64,000 nt of DNA from Cliona cf. orientalis. Taxonomy: Eukaryota; Porifera; Demospongiae; Clionaida; Clionaidae. The position numbers and the translations under genes were made by a program. Numbering within the stretch: the first letter of the stretch is position 1; every line of letters starts with the position of its first letter. The stretch is from assembly GCA_963930775.1 (NCBI GenBank), contig OZ005697.1, forward strand, positions 744,001-808,000. Reading direction: 5' to 3'. The notes under the pieces were generated by a model. The model ran no database searches. It worked only from the letters and a program-made list of their open reading frames with translations, and was not told the origin of the DNA. Positions 51,910-63,556 of this stretch are shown here, piece by piece.

Positions 51910-54900
51910 ATGAGCCTTGCTGATGCTTGTGAAGAGTATGTGAGTTGAAATCTGTGTTGTATGCTTAAGGTCCTAAGATCATGGCATCTGCTCATCTATT
52001 GATCACGTGATCTACCTACCCCTCAGCTTCGCAGTGAAGATGGTGACAATGATGTCCTCTTGGTTGCTATAGCCAAGGAGCTGGAGGATGGCTCTGCACA
52101 GGAGGCTGCTCAGACCTTGCTGCAGGACAGATATGAGGTAAATGTTTAATAATATGCTATTTCATGCAAACCTCCCCACCTCCGGCGACCCCCATTCACC
52201 CGGCCCCTCTTGCATTTCTCCGAGTCCCCTTATAGCTAATGTGCCACAATAGTTTGTTTGTATATCAATATTATGTGCAGGTGCTGTTGGTGAAGCTTGG
52301 CTGGGACCTGGTCACACTCTCCACCCCACACCTCCACCCCTCACACCCTCACACCCTGCAACTCATCACTAGGATCACACAGGTAGCTAGAGTCTACACT
52401 TACTCTTGTAATCACTGGGATATTATTATGGTATTAAATTTAATGGCTTGCTCGATTTTTAGGTATGCTCACCAAAAGAGATGTGTTTGGCTCTCTTGGA
52501 GCAGATGGAACTGGTCACTCCTGATCGTGTATTCGTTTATTTTCTCCTTCTTCAATCAATCCAGCAAGGTTGGTTATTAAAAAATTGGTATTATGGTGAT
52601 CTCCAAACTAATGAATCGGTAATTATTTATATTATCTCAGTGCTCCTGCGATTACAGCTAAAACGAACAATTGACTCATCGTTAGATAGCATCAGAAGTT
52701 TGCTATGTCACCACTATCCAACAGTTGACTCAGAGCAAGCCAAATCTCCAAGGAAGAAGGCTTCTCAAGGAGAGGAGCAGGGATCAAGTGATCAGGAAGA
52801 AATGGAGATGAGTAACTCTGTTAGTATTGCTCCTGATGAGGGAGAGAGAGAAGGAGAGGGAAGTATATCAGATCTTCATGAGTCAGTGGAAGCAGTGGTG
52901 ACAGTACATCAAGCTGCTACTCAAACTCTGGATTTTCTAAACCCATTTCTTGAAGAGCTCCACTCAAAATACTCATCATCAAAGGTATAAAATTTCATTT
53001 ACTATTATCCGTTATCTGCAATCAGCTTTAAGGTGTTTCTTTTTTATAGGCAAGAGGTGAAGATGCGTCACAGTTCAGCTGGAGTACTAGGCAGCAACAC
53101 TGTATCTCAATGTCAGTGCTTGAGGTTAGAGTCATCAATTGAAATGAGACATCTATTTTCTCTCCAGGTTGATGTGCCTGCTTGGTGATCCATTTATCTC
53201 TCATAATTTAACCAAGGTCACTCCTTCTAGCAAGCCTCCTCACAAACAAAGTCGAGAACTGGCTGAAAGAATCATGGTATATATGTGTAATCTAGTAAAG
53301 ATGCAGTCCGGCAAATTCTCTATTAATTTTTCAAGTGCAGGTATCGGTGGCCCACTGTCATTGTGGAGCTCGGGAGCTGTTGAGCTGGACGGAGCGAGTT
53401 CACATATCACTGATCCCAAGTGACCTTGCAGATTCTTCTTCCGAGCACCTTACTACTGCTTCTTCTCTCTCTCCCCTTGGGCTCAGCTGCTTTGCCTATC
53501 TCTTGATGGCTGAAGAGATACAGCTCTCATATCTTCCATCTGTGCTGAATCACAGTTACCTACTGCACATCAATATCCTCCATGTTAAAACTCTGCTTGA
53601 GAGGTAAAGAAGACAATTGTTTAACTTATTGTCACCACTTGAATTTCAACCTTGTAGATCAGAGAAAGGAATTATCAGCAAAGGATTGGTGAGCTTTATT
53701 GGACAAAAACGTGAAGTTTCATGAAACGTTAATTTTTCAGGCATTGCTGGAAGTAGCGCTCCATCGGGTGCCATTGCACTCCCTTTCATCTCATATCCTT
53801 GAAGACAGAAGATACTTGGATTTGGCAAAGGTTTGGAATTTTTTTTAAGACAGGCAAACAATGAAATCAATATTCTAAACATTACAGCTACTTACAAGCC
53901 TGATGGTCTCTTGCCAGTATAAGAAAATCGTGAGTACCATATTATTAAATAATTTCCTTAGGCCAATTCCCACCATTTCAACACAAAATAATTATTGAAA
54001 ACGCCTGGCACGAGGCTAACTTTGACTTCATAGACTTAGTCTTAAAAAGGTGCTCTTTGATTTCAGAGGGAAAAGTGTGTGCCCCTGCTTCGTCAGTTGA
54101 TCAGCTGTTTCGAAGCCGTGGGTAGGCACAGACTCTACAGGAACCTGCTCCATGTTGTGACCCACGCTGGAGTCCGTGGTCTACTAGTACATGATGTCAA
54201 GAACGAGGTTGACCAAGCACTCAAAGTACGTAGGTCTCCTTGACTGTGAATCTCTCAGGGGAAGGGGGACAGGGGGCTAGCTGGCTATATATTATGACTA
54301 GTCTAAAATTACAGCAGCTTCTCTTTAATAGCGCCATCTGATGTTCCTATAATTATAGTGTAAAAATTAATGGCAAAAAAGACCTCTAGATTGAGATGCT
54401 GTCATAAATTTGTCACTGTGTGGTCTATTTTCTTCTTTTATAGGCAGAGGGAGCTCCTGTTGATCAACCATTCCTTGGTGCTAGGCTGACGTCACTGCTC
54501 AGTATTGTAGCAACAGCTTCCACTGAAGAGGAGCTACTGCCTGAAATGGATAGGTACGTATATACTCCCTTTAGCTGCCTTCCACTATCACAATAATTCA
54601 TAAAATTTATAATTATTGTTCATTTCCATACCCTTAGGATAATGCCAGTGCTGAACTTTTTGCGATATCTCTTGATCAGGGACAGGAAGGAGATCAATCG
54701 GGTGCGTGCCAAGCTCTCAGAGCTATGCATCCATAACTACAATTAATTTTAAATTTCTCTAGACTGGAGTATGGTCGGACACTGTGAGAAGTGAACTCCA
54801 GGGTAAATTCATAGTTCCCTTGAGAGAGATGCTAGTGATGGCCAGGGCACACGCCAAGCAAGAGCTTGAGCTGAAGACTGAAGAAGGAAGGAAGGGGAAG

Positions 54901-55198
54901 AGAGGGAGGGAGGATGATGGAGCCTCTGAGGAGAAGCAGGCGCCAGAGGAGGAGGAGGGACCTGAGCTCAGTGTTGAAGTGATGGGAGAAACACTGCCCA
55001 AACTATCACACCAAGAGGAAATTAAAGTAAGTTCCAGACAGTGTCAACTAAACCTCAAACCCCATACCAAATGTGTGAAATTTGTGCAATTATTATTCTC
55101 TCATGCATATGCAGATGATTCACTTAGCTGGATACCAATTCGATATGTTGGACAGTGTACTAGTCCGAGTTGAAGAATTACTGGATGACAGAACTTAA
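51910..55198 (+). CDS. GLMN: Glomulin-like protein, 656 aa
   Basis: In vertebrates glomulin binds RBX1 and inhibits cullin-RING ligases. Sixteen exons: 51910-51939, 52027-52137, 52281-52382, 52463-52568, 52641-52984, 53050-53111, 53168-53276, 53341-53603, 53658-53688, 53741-53830, 53888-53929, 54067-54225, 54444-54553, 54638-54701, 54763-55026, 55115-55198; the sum is 657 codons (human 594 aa). All-helical HEAT-like protein. Recognised by 'LLVKLGWDLV' and 'CSPKEMCLALLEQME' (human 'CNPKELLLGLLELIE'), 'GIISKGLALLEVAL', 'RYLLIRDRKEINRTGVWSD' and the C-terminal 'DSVLVRVEELLD'. The intron 52569-52640 is also open in frame, so its retention would add 24 residues. Acidic insert near residue 200. Confidence 0.88.
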
Positions 55199-55687
55199 TT
55201 AGCATTACTAATAATCATTCGATCACTGTAAAAATGTCATGTAATCATATAATAATTACTCGACTCAAAATAAATTAGATAATAAATGAAGTGGCAAAAA
55301 AAAAGAGAAGCAGGAACTGCAATATACGTGAACAGTTAGTTTGGTTTTTAATTCTAGTAATGTACAGCTTAGCAAGTGAGTTCAGAAATCACATTCCTTC
55401 AACTGAAGAAGAAAAAAAAAATAGAAATGTGGTCAAGTCAGATGGAATACTGGCATAAAAGTAAAATGAGAAATAAATGTCCCCTGCATGGTTTACCTCC
55501 CCAGTAATTGCCTCCTAGAGGCTCTGGAAAGTACAAGGAATATGCAGTGGTCTGCTCAACCACCCACAATAAGTGTGAGGGAAGGCAAAAATGATTTCCA
55601 ACGTTGTGGAAGGAACATACATCATGTGTAGCTAGCTGGGTGATGCACACATAAGGAATGCATCACACAAGCTAGGCTAGTCAGCTC
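55199..55687. other. Convergent spacer GLMN/DDX39B
   Basis: 3' flanks of both genes. It includes the left part of the 270-bp direct repeat 55475-55744. No other coding sequence seen. Confidence 0.55.
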
Positions 55688-55744
55688 CTAACCACCAAGA
55701 CAGAGCTCACAGAGGCAGTTTACTGCAAGATGCCCTACGTTGGA
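55475..55744. repeat. Direct repeat, copy 1 (DDX39B terminal exon and 3' UTR)
   Basis: About 270 bp, roughly 90% identical by eye to 56323-56583. Contains the candidate DDX39B last exon (55688-55722) and its acceptor. Confidence 0.85.
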
Positions 55745-58700
55745 TTTCTAATTAAAGCCCACCACATACAAACACACCACTCACTGTATGTCGTGACATC
55801 AATCTCGTCCGGTAGCTCAGTGATGTTGACCTCAAACCTGTCCTGGACTTGGTTGAGGGTTTTTGCGTCATTCTCGTCAGAAACAAAGGTAATGGCCAGA
55901 CCCTTGGTACCAAACCGACCTGCACGAGCAACCTGGCGGAAAAAGAAAAAATGTCATCACTAGTTTGCCACAATACTATGAGATATGCCAAGATTTCACT
56001 CATAAACTGTACACAACCACTATGGCTATGGCTACCCTTCTTATATGAAACATTTTCTCTACAGAGCTTTTTCAGCATAATGGTGGTCCTAGCTGGTAAT
56101 CCTTACTCTGTGCAGATAGGTGTCGGAGTTCTCAGGCATGTCGTAGTTGAAGACAATGTTGACCCTTTCGATGTCCATGCCTCTTCCAAAGAGATCCGTA
56201 GCCACCAGGATTCTCTTGCTGAAGCTCTTAAATGCCTGGTACTTGGCAAGTCTGGACAAAAAACAAACAAACATTTAAATAACAAAAGTCAAGGATACAT
56301 GGTTAGGAAATTAATTTTGAAAAAATGTCCCCCACATGGTTTACCTCCCCAGTAATTGCCTGCTAGAGGCTCTGGAAAGTACAAGGAATATGCAGTGGTC
56401 TGCTCAACCACCCACAGCAAGTGTGAGGGAAGGCAAAAATGATTTTCAACGTTGTGGACGGAACATGCATCATGTGTAGCTGGGAGATGCATATGTAAAG
56501 AATGCATCACACAAGCTAGTCAGCTCCTAACCACCAAGACAGAGCTCACAGAGGCAGTTTACTGTGAGATGCCCTACGTTGGACCAAATAGTTGAGATTT
56601 TTCTAATTAATGCCCACCCACCTTTCTTCCTGGGGCATGCCCCTGTGAATACAGATGGCAGGAAAGTTCTGCTCCACCAGCAGCTGGGAGAGAGCGATGC
56701 ACCGCTGTACCGTCCTCACAAAGATGATCACCTAACAAAAAAAATGCACAAAATTTTGAAGCGGCAATTTTGCCAATTAATCTATCCACCAGTCACTTCT
56801 TGTCATCCCCACTCATACTCGCTCGCTCACTCTACCTGGTTGAACTCGAGCACATCGAGCAAGTCGAAAAGCTTCCTGTTCTTCTCCTTGTCCATAAGCT
56901 TGACGTAGTGCTGCTGGAGGCCGTGGAGAGTCAGCTTCGTCTCGTCGTCCACGTAGACCTCGAGAGGCTGTACGTATGTGTGATTAGGGGAAGGAGGAGG
57001 GACTTACGATTACTGAGACTGTAGAGAGAAGTGGCTATGTGTATGCAGTAGAGTAGGTAAGCCTATCCAGCACAGTAGATAGGTAGGAAGAGTAGCTATG
57101 TGTGTGGGAAGAAAAAAAAGATGGCCTCTCTTGGTTAGTCCAAGGCAGTGAGTGGGTGGGTGAGGGCAGCCGGCCACCATTTCCACCAGCGCATGGTTGG
57201 TCGGCGAAGGACTTTTGATCTGAGGAGAATCTTTTTCGGATCTTGTCACAATCATGCATGTCAGAGGCTTCTCTAGGCTTCTCTGCACCTCCTTTGTGAG
57301 AGAATGAAGGGGGGTCCACACGGTACGTGGATAGCTCTCTCCTCACCAAAAGAAAGAAAACAGAGAGAGAGGGAGAGAAAGAAAAGAAGTGTACACAAAA
57401 CACAAAAAAGAACACACAACGAAGAATAACAAGCTACAGCTTTTCTGGCTACACATAAACCTAACAAGGAAACAGAATACACACAAAGCTACACCAGCAA
57501 TCAAACATTTCCGCAGCCAACTCGCAGCATCTTGAATCCCCGATGATGAAACCACCACCTCGCAGCCTCCTAACTTCAAAAACACAAAAACTCGCACTCC
57601 AAGCTCATTGACAAAGAACACAAGCTCGATACAAGAACACAACGCTCCATACAAGAATACCAACAGACAGACAGAGACACACAGAGAGACAGACAATATA
57701 TAGCTCACTAGCTACCACATCTCGCAGGACACAGCACTGACAGCTATACAGCTTCAAAGACCAGCAGATATGAATACACCAGAGATAGGTAGAAGGTAGG
57801 CAATGGCAAAATATCAAGAGATAAGAGAGAGGGAGGGAGGGCCAAGGGCACGCCAGAACAGCTGGACCACCATCAATACTTGACAAGAAGCAAGCGCAGG
57901 CTCGTAGGGTAGGTAGGGCATGACTGACTTTTTGCTATACAGATTAGCCACGGCACGTATCTTGTTGAAGGTAGGGATTATTTACATTGTTCATAAATTT
58001 CTTGCAGACGGGACGAATCTCCTTCGGAAGGGTGGCACTGAACATCATCACCTGCTTCGAGTGGGGCGTGGCTCGGAACACTTCTTGTACATCACGACGC
58101 ATGTCTGTAGAAACAATAATGACGACATTTTGTCAATCACGTTCAAAGAGAAATCGTGATTTTCTAAATAATGCACACCTAGCATAAACGGAGGCTATTA
58201 TACCAGTATTCACCCTGCGATATTACCCATGACCATATCCACTCCAATTAATGCACACCTATCCACACTATCATACATACATGGATACACACTCTAACTT
58301 ACCCAGCTGCTCCAGCATTTTGTCGCACTCATCCAGGATAAAGTGCTTGATGTGCTTGGTGTTGAGTGTCTTGTCCTTGACCAGGGCCAGGATCCTCCCA
58401 GGGGTACCCACCACGATGTGAGGGCAATTATTCTTCAGCACCTCCTCGTCCTTCTTGATGCTGATACCACCAAAGAAGACTGAGATCTTGATGTTGTCAA
58501 AGTACTTGCTGAAACGCTCGTACTCCTTGTAAATCTGGAAGGCCAGCTCCCTAGAATGGGCACATACAAAAAAAAATTTAACCACAGCAGATTTTTGTAC
58601 AATCCAACTTAGCACTAGGCTAATAAAAATCGGCACCATAAACAATTTCTTAAAATGCATCTTGAACTTTGGAGGGGTGAACCAAGCCTATATTATTACA

Positions 58701-59495
58701 AACAAAATCTCACTATTCGTAGGTATGGCACACAAAATTCTTTGTTACGCTTCAAAGAGCAAACGTATACTTTACACTTCTACAAACATACGAGGGGCAA
58801 AATTCCACACACGCTTAACAAAATTAGATCAATCAACGCCACAACTTGCTCACCTAGCGTGGCACATGACCAGTACACTGACTTGTCCGTCCACAGGCTC
58901 CAACTGCTGTAGGGTGGCTATGACGAAGACAGCAGTCTTCCCCATACCAGACTTGGCCTGACAGATGACGTCCATACCAAGGATCGCCTGAGGAATACAC
59001 TCATCTTGAACTGCAAAGGGAGTGCAATAGATGCTTCATAATATGATAAATGATCAAGATGCATGGGACAGGCACACAATCTGTGCGTAGGTTTCCAAAT
59101 GTGTCAATAAACACTCATACTATTACAGGAAGGTACAACACATGACTTTTACTAGAGCCACAAAAAAAATTGTAGTCCCAGCCCACCCCCCTCCTCAAAT
59201 CTCATACTGGCATACATGGACAAAAACTAGTCACTTAACAAAAACAAAATTACAAGCAAATGGCTTTTTATTTTACCGACTCACCTTCACTAGGGTGTTC
59301 AAAGCCACAGTCTACAATGGCTCTGAGCAGCTCGGGCTTGAGGAGAAAGTCTCGAAAGCCAGACGAGTGAATGGACACGTAGCTGCCTTTGACCGCCTTT
59401 TTGTCCCCCGCGGCCTCGGCTCCGTTACCCGCCTGCTCATGCTCGGCATCTTCTTCTTCGTAGTCCAACAACTCGTCTTCTTGGTGGTCGCCCAT
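55688..59495 (-). CDS. DDX39B: DEAD-box RNA helicase UAP56/DDX39B, 434 aa
   Basis: Nuclear ATPase of the TREX complex, needed for splicing and mRNA export. Exons 59285-59495, 58854-59010, 58303-58550, 57986-58104, 56836-56967, 56622-56731, 56107-56251, 55785-55932, 55688-55722; the sum is 435 codons (human 428 aa). Motifs: Q motif '[17 protein letters not shown]', motif I 'AKSGMGKT', 'GTPGR', motif II DECD ('[10 protein letters not shown]'), motif III 'FSATL', '[10 protein letters not shown]', motif VI '[13 protein letters not shown]'. The DECD variant is diagnostic of this subfamily. Last residues: either splicing to 55722 (ending ...[14 protein letters not shown]) or readthrough to a stop at 55735-55737; neither gives the usual IEQTR-like end. 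A non-coding 5' exon near 59629 is likely. Confidence 0.96.
56323..56583. repeat. Direct repeat, copy 2, inside the DDX39B intron
   Basis: Copy of 55475-55744 located between exons 56622-56731 and 56107-56251, same orientation. It retains an AG acceptor followed by TAAACTGCCTCTGTGAG. Confidence 0.85.
56968..57985. other. Long (1.0 kb) DDX39B intron
   Basis: The largest intron of this gene, purine-rich on the plus strand, with many short open frames in the minus direction but no recognisable protein. Confidence 0.6.
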
Positions 59496-59731
59496 TGTCA
59501 ACTAAAAAATGGCGGGAGGCGGAGGAGGTGGAAATAATTATTAATTTAAAGAACTATTTACTTACTTCGCTATCTCTCACATTTCAATACATAAACAGAA
59601 AATAAGACACTAGTACGTACAACTCACCTTGAAGTCAGGTCAGACGCAGAAAGAGGGAGACAAGATCACAGAAGATTCAGGAAGCTTTGGAGGCAACTCG
59701 ACGCAGCACCGACGTGATTCAGCATAAAATG

Positions 59732-59742
59732 GCGCATGCGCA
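59732..59742. promoter_or_regulatory. NRF-1-type palindrome upstream of DDX39B
   Basis: GCGCATGCGCA, one base short of the full consensus, about 240 bp upstream of the DDX39B ATG and near the presumed 5' exon. Confidence 0.4.
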
Positions 59743-59846
59743 TTTCGTGTTTAATTTCGTAACGTAAGGGGACTGACCCGGGGGAATTACCTTAGTATCC
59801 GGGTATTGTTCCAAATCCGGACAGATCATATCAGAGTACACAGTAC

Positions 59847-60223
59847 CAGAGGAGGTAGGACACGCTTGACCTTTGGCTAATAGTTCACTAATTAAATCGC
59901 TAGTAGAGGCTTTCGTGAAGATTTTTAGAGGACATCGTTGTGATTTTCGAACTCAGCGCTATTGATTTAGTGGGGGAGCCCCTCTTAGTTAGCACTATAG
60001 AGCAATTTTTAGGTCTTTGGAATGTCAATTAGCCGCTTTGATTAACATTCCAAGGACCTAAAAATTGCTCTACAGTGCTAATAAAGAGGGGCTCCCCCAC
60101 TAAATCAATAGCGCTGAGTTCGAAAATCACAACGATGTTCTCTAAAAACCTTCACAAAAGCCTATACCAGCGATTTAATTAGTGAACTATTAGCCAAAGG
60201 TCAAGCGTGTCCTACCTCCTCTG
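59847..60223. mobile_element. Fold-back element with 9-bp target-site duplication
   Basis: 377 bp made almost entirely of two inverted arms (~165 bp each, over 90% complementary by eye) starting CAGAGGAGGTAGGACACGCT, with a loop of about 40 bp. Perfect 9-bp direct repeats ACACAGTAC flank it (59838-59846 and 60224-60232). It sits in the DDX39B/TRAF divergent spacer. Confidence 0.9.
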
Positions 60224-60389
60224 ACACAGTACAGTCTGGCGCGGCCACGTCCGTATACTATATATACACATACATGGTCACGTCATCGCGCGTGCATGTC
60301 ACGTCAGCTAGCTACGCGCGCGCGCATGTGCACGTTCTAGAATTCGTTTTCAAAAGGAGGCTGCAGGGCTGTTTGTGCCAGATTAAAAA

Positions 60390-60702
60390 ATGCCAGGTTA
60401 CAATGTAGTACTATCGAGCGGCACGAAAGCTAGGCTTTTGTGCCCAGAATGCAAGCTACTTCTGAGAGAGCCAGTGCAGACTACTGAGGGAATTCGACTA
60501 TGCAAGACATGCTACGATAACATAGCAAGGTGAAGAAATAGGTAAAACTTTGCTCCTCAACTTCATTTAATTACTTATAGACTATCTGGGTATATCAGTC
60601 CACAATCAGGAGTCAGTATACAAGCAGAGGATGGAAATGTGAGCGGATAGCCCGACCTTGAAGGGTATTTATGCCAAGAAGAAGCAGTTGCTTTTTTATG
60701 TG

Positions 60703-60752
<50 letters not shown>

Positions 60753-62594
60753 GCTTGACCCTTGTTTTCCTGACAAGGCAGCTCAAAGGGAGGTGCTCCA
60801 AGTTGAAGTTCAGTGCAATAATAAAGAATACGGATGTAGTTGGATTGGAAGACTAAGCGATTACATAAATGTAAGGGCTCATCATCATCGTGTAAAATAA
60901 TAATTTGTAGTAGTTAACCTTGTTCACGATTAATTCTATTATTTGTATTTTAGGATCACGAAGACAGTTGTCGCTTTATCCCACAGCCCTGTCCCAATTC
61001 ATGTGGAGAGCTGGTCTCAAAGGAAGAGCTGGACAAGCATCTCAAACTCACCTGCCGCAGGAGGCTGGTGAAGTGTAGCTACTGCGACAAGAACTTGGAA
61101 GCTGCTGAGCTGGAGGTAAGTAATCAATATGCAAAAGTGCTGATAAGAATTGCCAAAATTGCATGATCATGATAGTCTGACAATTTGCCAAGGTTGCATC
61201 ATAATATTATACTCTTGATGATAGTCAAAGGTAGCACTATTTTTGCAGGGTCACCATGCCGAGGATTGTGGTAATTATCCCATAAAGTGTGAGCTATGCA
61301 ATGCTGATGTGCCAAGGCCTAAAGTAAGTGTTGATGTGCTAGCTGAAACAGCATAATATTATAGGTGTTGAATTTTGATACTTTTGATCTTAATCAACAG
61401 ATAGAGGAACATAGGCTCAAGCAATGCGAGAAGATTCAATGTACTTGTGGAGAGCTGGTAAGTAAATTAAAAATATTATTTCGAGTGTCTCATTAAATTT
61501 GAATATTTCCGTCTAAATTGCAGCTAAATCGAAAGGGTGACACAGGTGACCCCAGTTCAGTTGCCGCTCATTTTGAGAGTCCAGCTGCAATATTGTTCCA
61601 CTTTCTCGGTATTCTCACATTCGGTGCAAAACTAGAACAATCGATAAACAGTTTTGGCCAGAGACTCGATGCTATTGAGAATGGGAAAGAATCCACTGAA
61701 GCAGCCAAATTTTCACAAACCTTATCCCAGTTAAAGAAAATCACTGAGAGGCATTTTTCGGAAGTGGTAAAACGGGTCGAACATCTGGAGCAAAATCAAG
61801 TTCACCAATCGAAGATCAATGACAAAAATTTGGTACACAGAGTTGACGAATTACAGGGCAAGATTCGACTGCTCGAAGAGAACTCCTCGAGACAGCTGGT
61901 TGAGATTAAGACGCTTCAGACTCAAATTCAGCATCTACAAACAACAAAGTCAGTATCAACTTGGGACACAATATCAACTGCTTCGTTGAAGCACGGCTCC
62001 GGAAATTTGGAGATAGCAAGACTTGGCAACTTGGAGAAAAGATATGAAGACATGGAGAGACAGGTTACTAGACTTAAAGTGCATGTATCAGAGATGGAGC
62101 TGCAGCTACAAGCCTCTCTAGCTTCGACTTATAATGGATCGTTTATGTGGAGGATCCCAGACCTTGCAAAGCGTAAGCGAGATGCAATTGATGGGCGAAT
62201 AACGTCCCTCTACAGCCCACCGTTCTACACGGCTAAGAATGGGTACAAGATGTGCATCAGGGTCTACCTAAATGGCGATGGAATAGGCCACAAGACACAT
62301 CTGTCGATCTTCTTCGTTCTGATGAAGGGAGAATTTGATGCTTTGCTTAAGTGGCCATTCGATAGTAAAGTGTCTTTGATCCTGGTAGACCAGAACCATC
62401 GTAAGCACCTTGTCCAGACCTTCAAGCCAACACCAGAGAGCTCCAGCTTCCAGCGACCCATCTCGGACATGAACGTCGCATCAGGCTGCCCTCAGTTCTG
62501 CAAATTGTCTGTTCTTGACGATATCAGTTACACCAAAGATGACGTGCTCTTCATCAAGTGCATTGTGGACACCTCTCATATCTTCCATCCTTAA
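60390..62594 (+). CDS. TRAF family adaptor with degenerate RING, 559 aa
   Basis: Cytoplasmic adaptor of TNF-receptor/TLR-type signalling. Exons 60390-60529, 60581-60638, 60754-60870, 60954-61115, 61249-61323, 61401-61457, 61524-62594; the sum is 560 codons. Residues ~20-48 resemble a RING ('LLCPECKLLLREPVQT', then 'LCKTC'), but the C..H pair expected after QT is replaced ('QTTEGIRLC') and the final C..C pair is absent. TRAF-type zinc fingers follow ('CNNKEYGCSWIGRLSDYINDH', 'CPNSCGELVSKEELDKHL', 'CSYCDKNL', 'CELCNADVPR'). Then comes a long coiled coil (~215-400) and a C-terminal MATH/TRAF domain (~405-555: 'FMWRIPDL', 'YSPPFYTAKNGYKMCIRVYL', 'LSIFFVLMKGEFDALLKWPF'). Assignment to a particular TRAF number is not possible by eye. 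Confidence 0.93.
60706..60750. repeat. (CT)n tract at the TRAF exon 3 acceptor
   Basis: About 44 bp of pure CT ending 3 bp before the splice acceptor, an unusually long pyrimidine tract. Confidence 0.85.
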
Positions 62595-63424
62595 AATTCA
62601 GCCGGACTGAAATGATCTCCAACTTATCACAGTTAACTATTCTGCTATTGCATCACAAAATTTAATAGTTTTTGTTAATCACTTAATATTATTTATTCTG
62701 CACACCAAGAACACAGAATTCATCATGATTATTATTTTATTTATTCTGCTACCTATTAAACCAAGGACACATAATATCGATATCTCCATTTTAAGGTATT
62801 GAATTCAAAGTTGCTGACTGGCGAATGATAAGATGTTGTTTGGACTTTGATGGGTACGTATACTTTGACACCACTTTGAACTTCAACTCACAAAGGCCAG
62901 GATACATGGTGCTAGATCTATTAGATACACTCTAGTGATACTTGGGACAGTCCCAGAGGATTTCCCCATTCATGATTGTACCTCCTGTATGATTTCATGG
63001 TAACACCTGCTAAAATAGGCAAGGGTCATCATGCATGGCATGCAGCTCAGCACAGTGCGCGCGTGCGCTTTCGTCTTCCTTTTCTTCTGACGACCTTTAC
63101 CTACTTCATTCATACGTGTAAGGTAAAGGTCGCTAGGAAAATCAATGGTCGTCACATCTCTGTGTCTACATCTATAGATACTGGATGCATGCTTAGTCAA
63201 GGTGTTAATTTGTACCCAGGGCACGAGACAAGTCTAGGCGTACATACCAGTCCACAAGAGTCAGCATAATAATAATTATTATAAACAAAGGACAAAAAAT
63301 ATGACAAATCTGACACCAAAGATGACAATAAAAATTAATTACGCTCTTCATCACAAGACTAGTGTATAGCTACTTCATGTACTTGCATGCATGCGTCACC
63401 AAGGGCTATAGACCGTGGTGACAC

Positions 63425-63473
63425 CATAGATAATATTTAGACTACGTACGTGTGCGTAGTCTAAATTATCTAT
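63425..63473. mobile_element. 49-bp hairpin insertion with 8-bp target-site duplication
   Basis: Palindromic element from CATAGATAAT to ATTATCTAT with a ~10-bp loop. Flanked by perfect 8-bp direct repeats GGTGACAC (63417-63424 and 63474-63481). Confidence 0.75.
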
Positions 63474-63505
63474 GGTGACACTCATTATGATTCATGCTTG
63501 AAACC

Positions 63506-63556
63506 ATAGATATTATAGACTTACATACACGTGTACATAAGTCTATAATATCTATG
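63506..63556. mobile_element. 51-bp hairpin insertion with 8-bp target-site duplication
   Basis: Arms ATAGATATTATAGACTTA and its perfect complement around a 14-bp loop. Flanked by 8-bp direct repeats TTGAAACC (63498-63505 and 63557-63564). Ends resemble those of the neighbouring 49-bp element. Confidence 0.75.

Noticed and set aside
57010-57886. Several minus-strand ORFs in the long DDX39B intron
   Set aside because: Low-complexity Ser/Leu/Cys/Phe composition from a purine-rich strand; no start or splice context.
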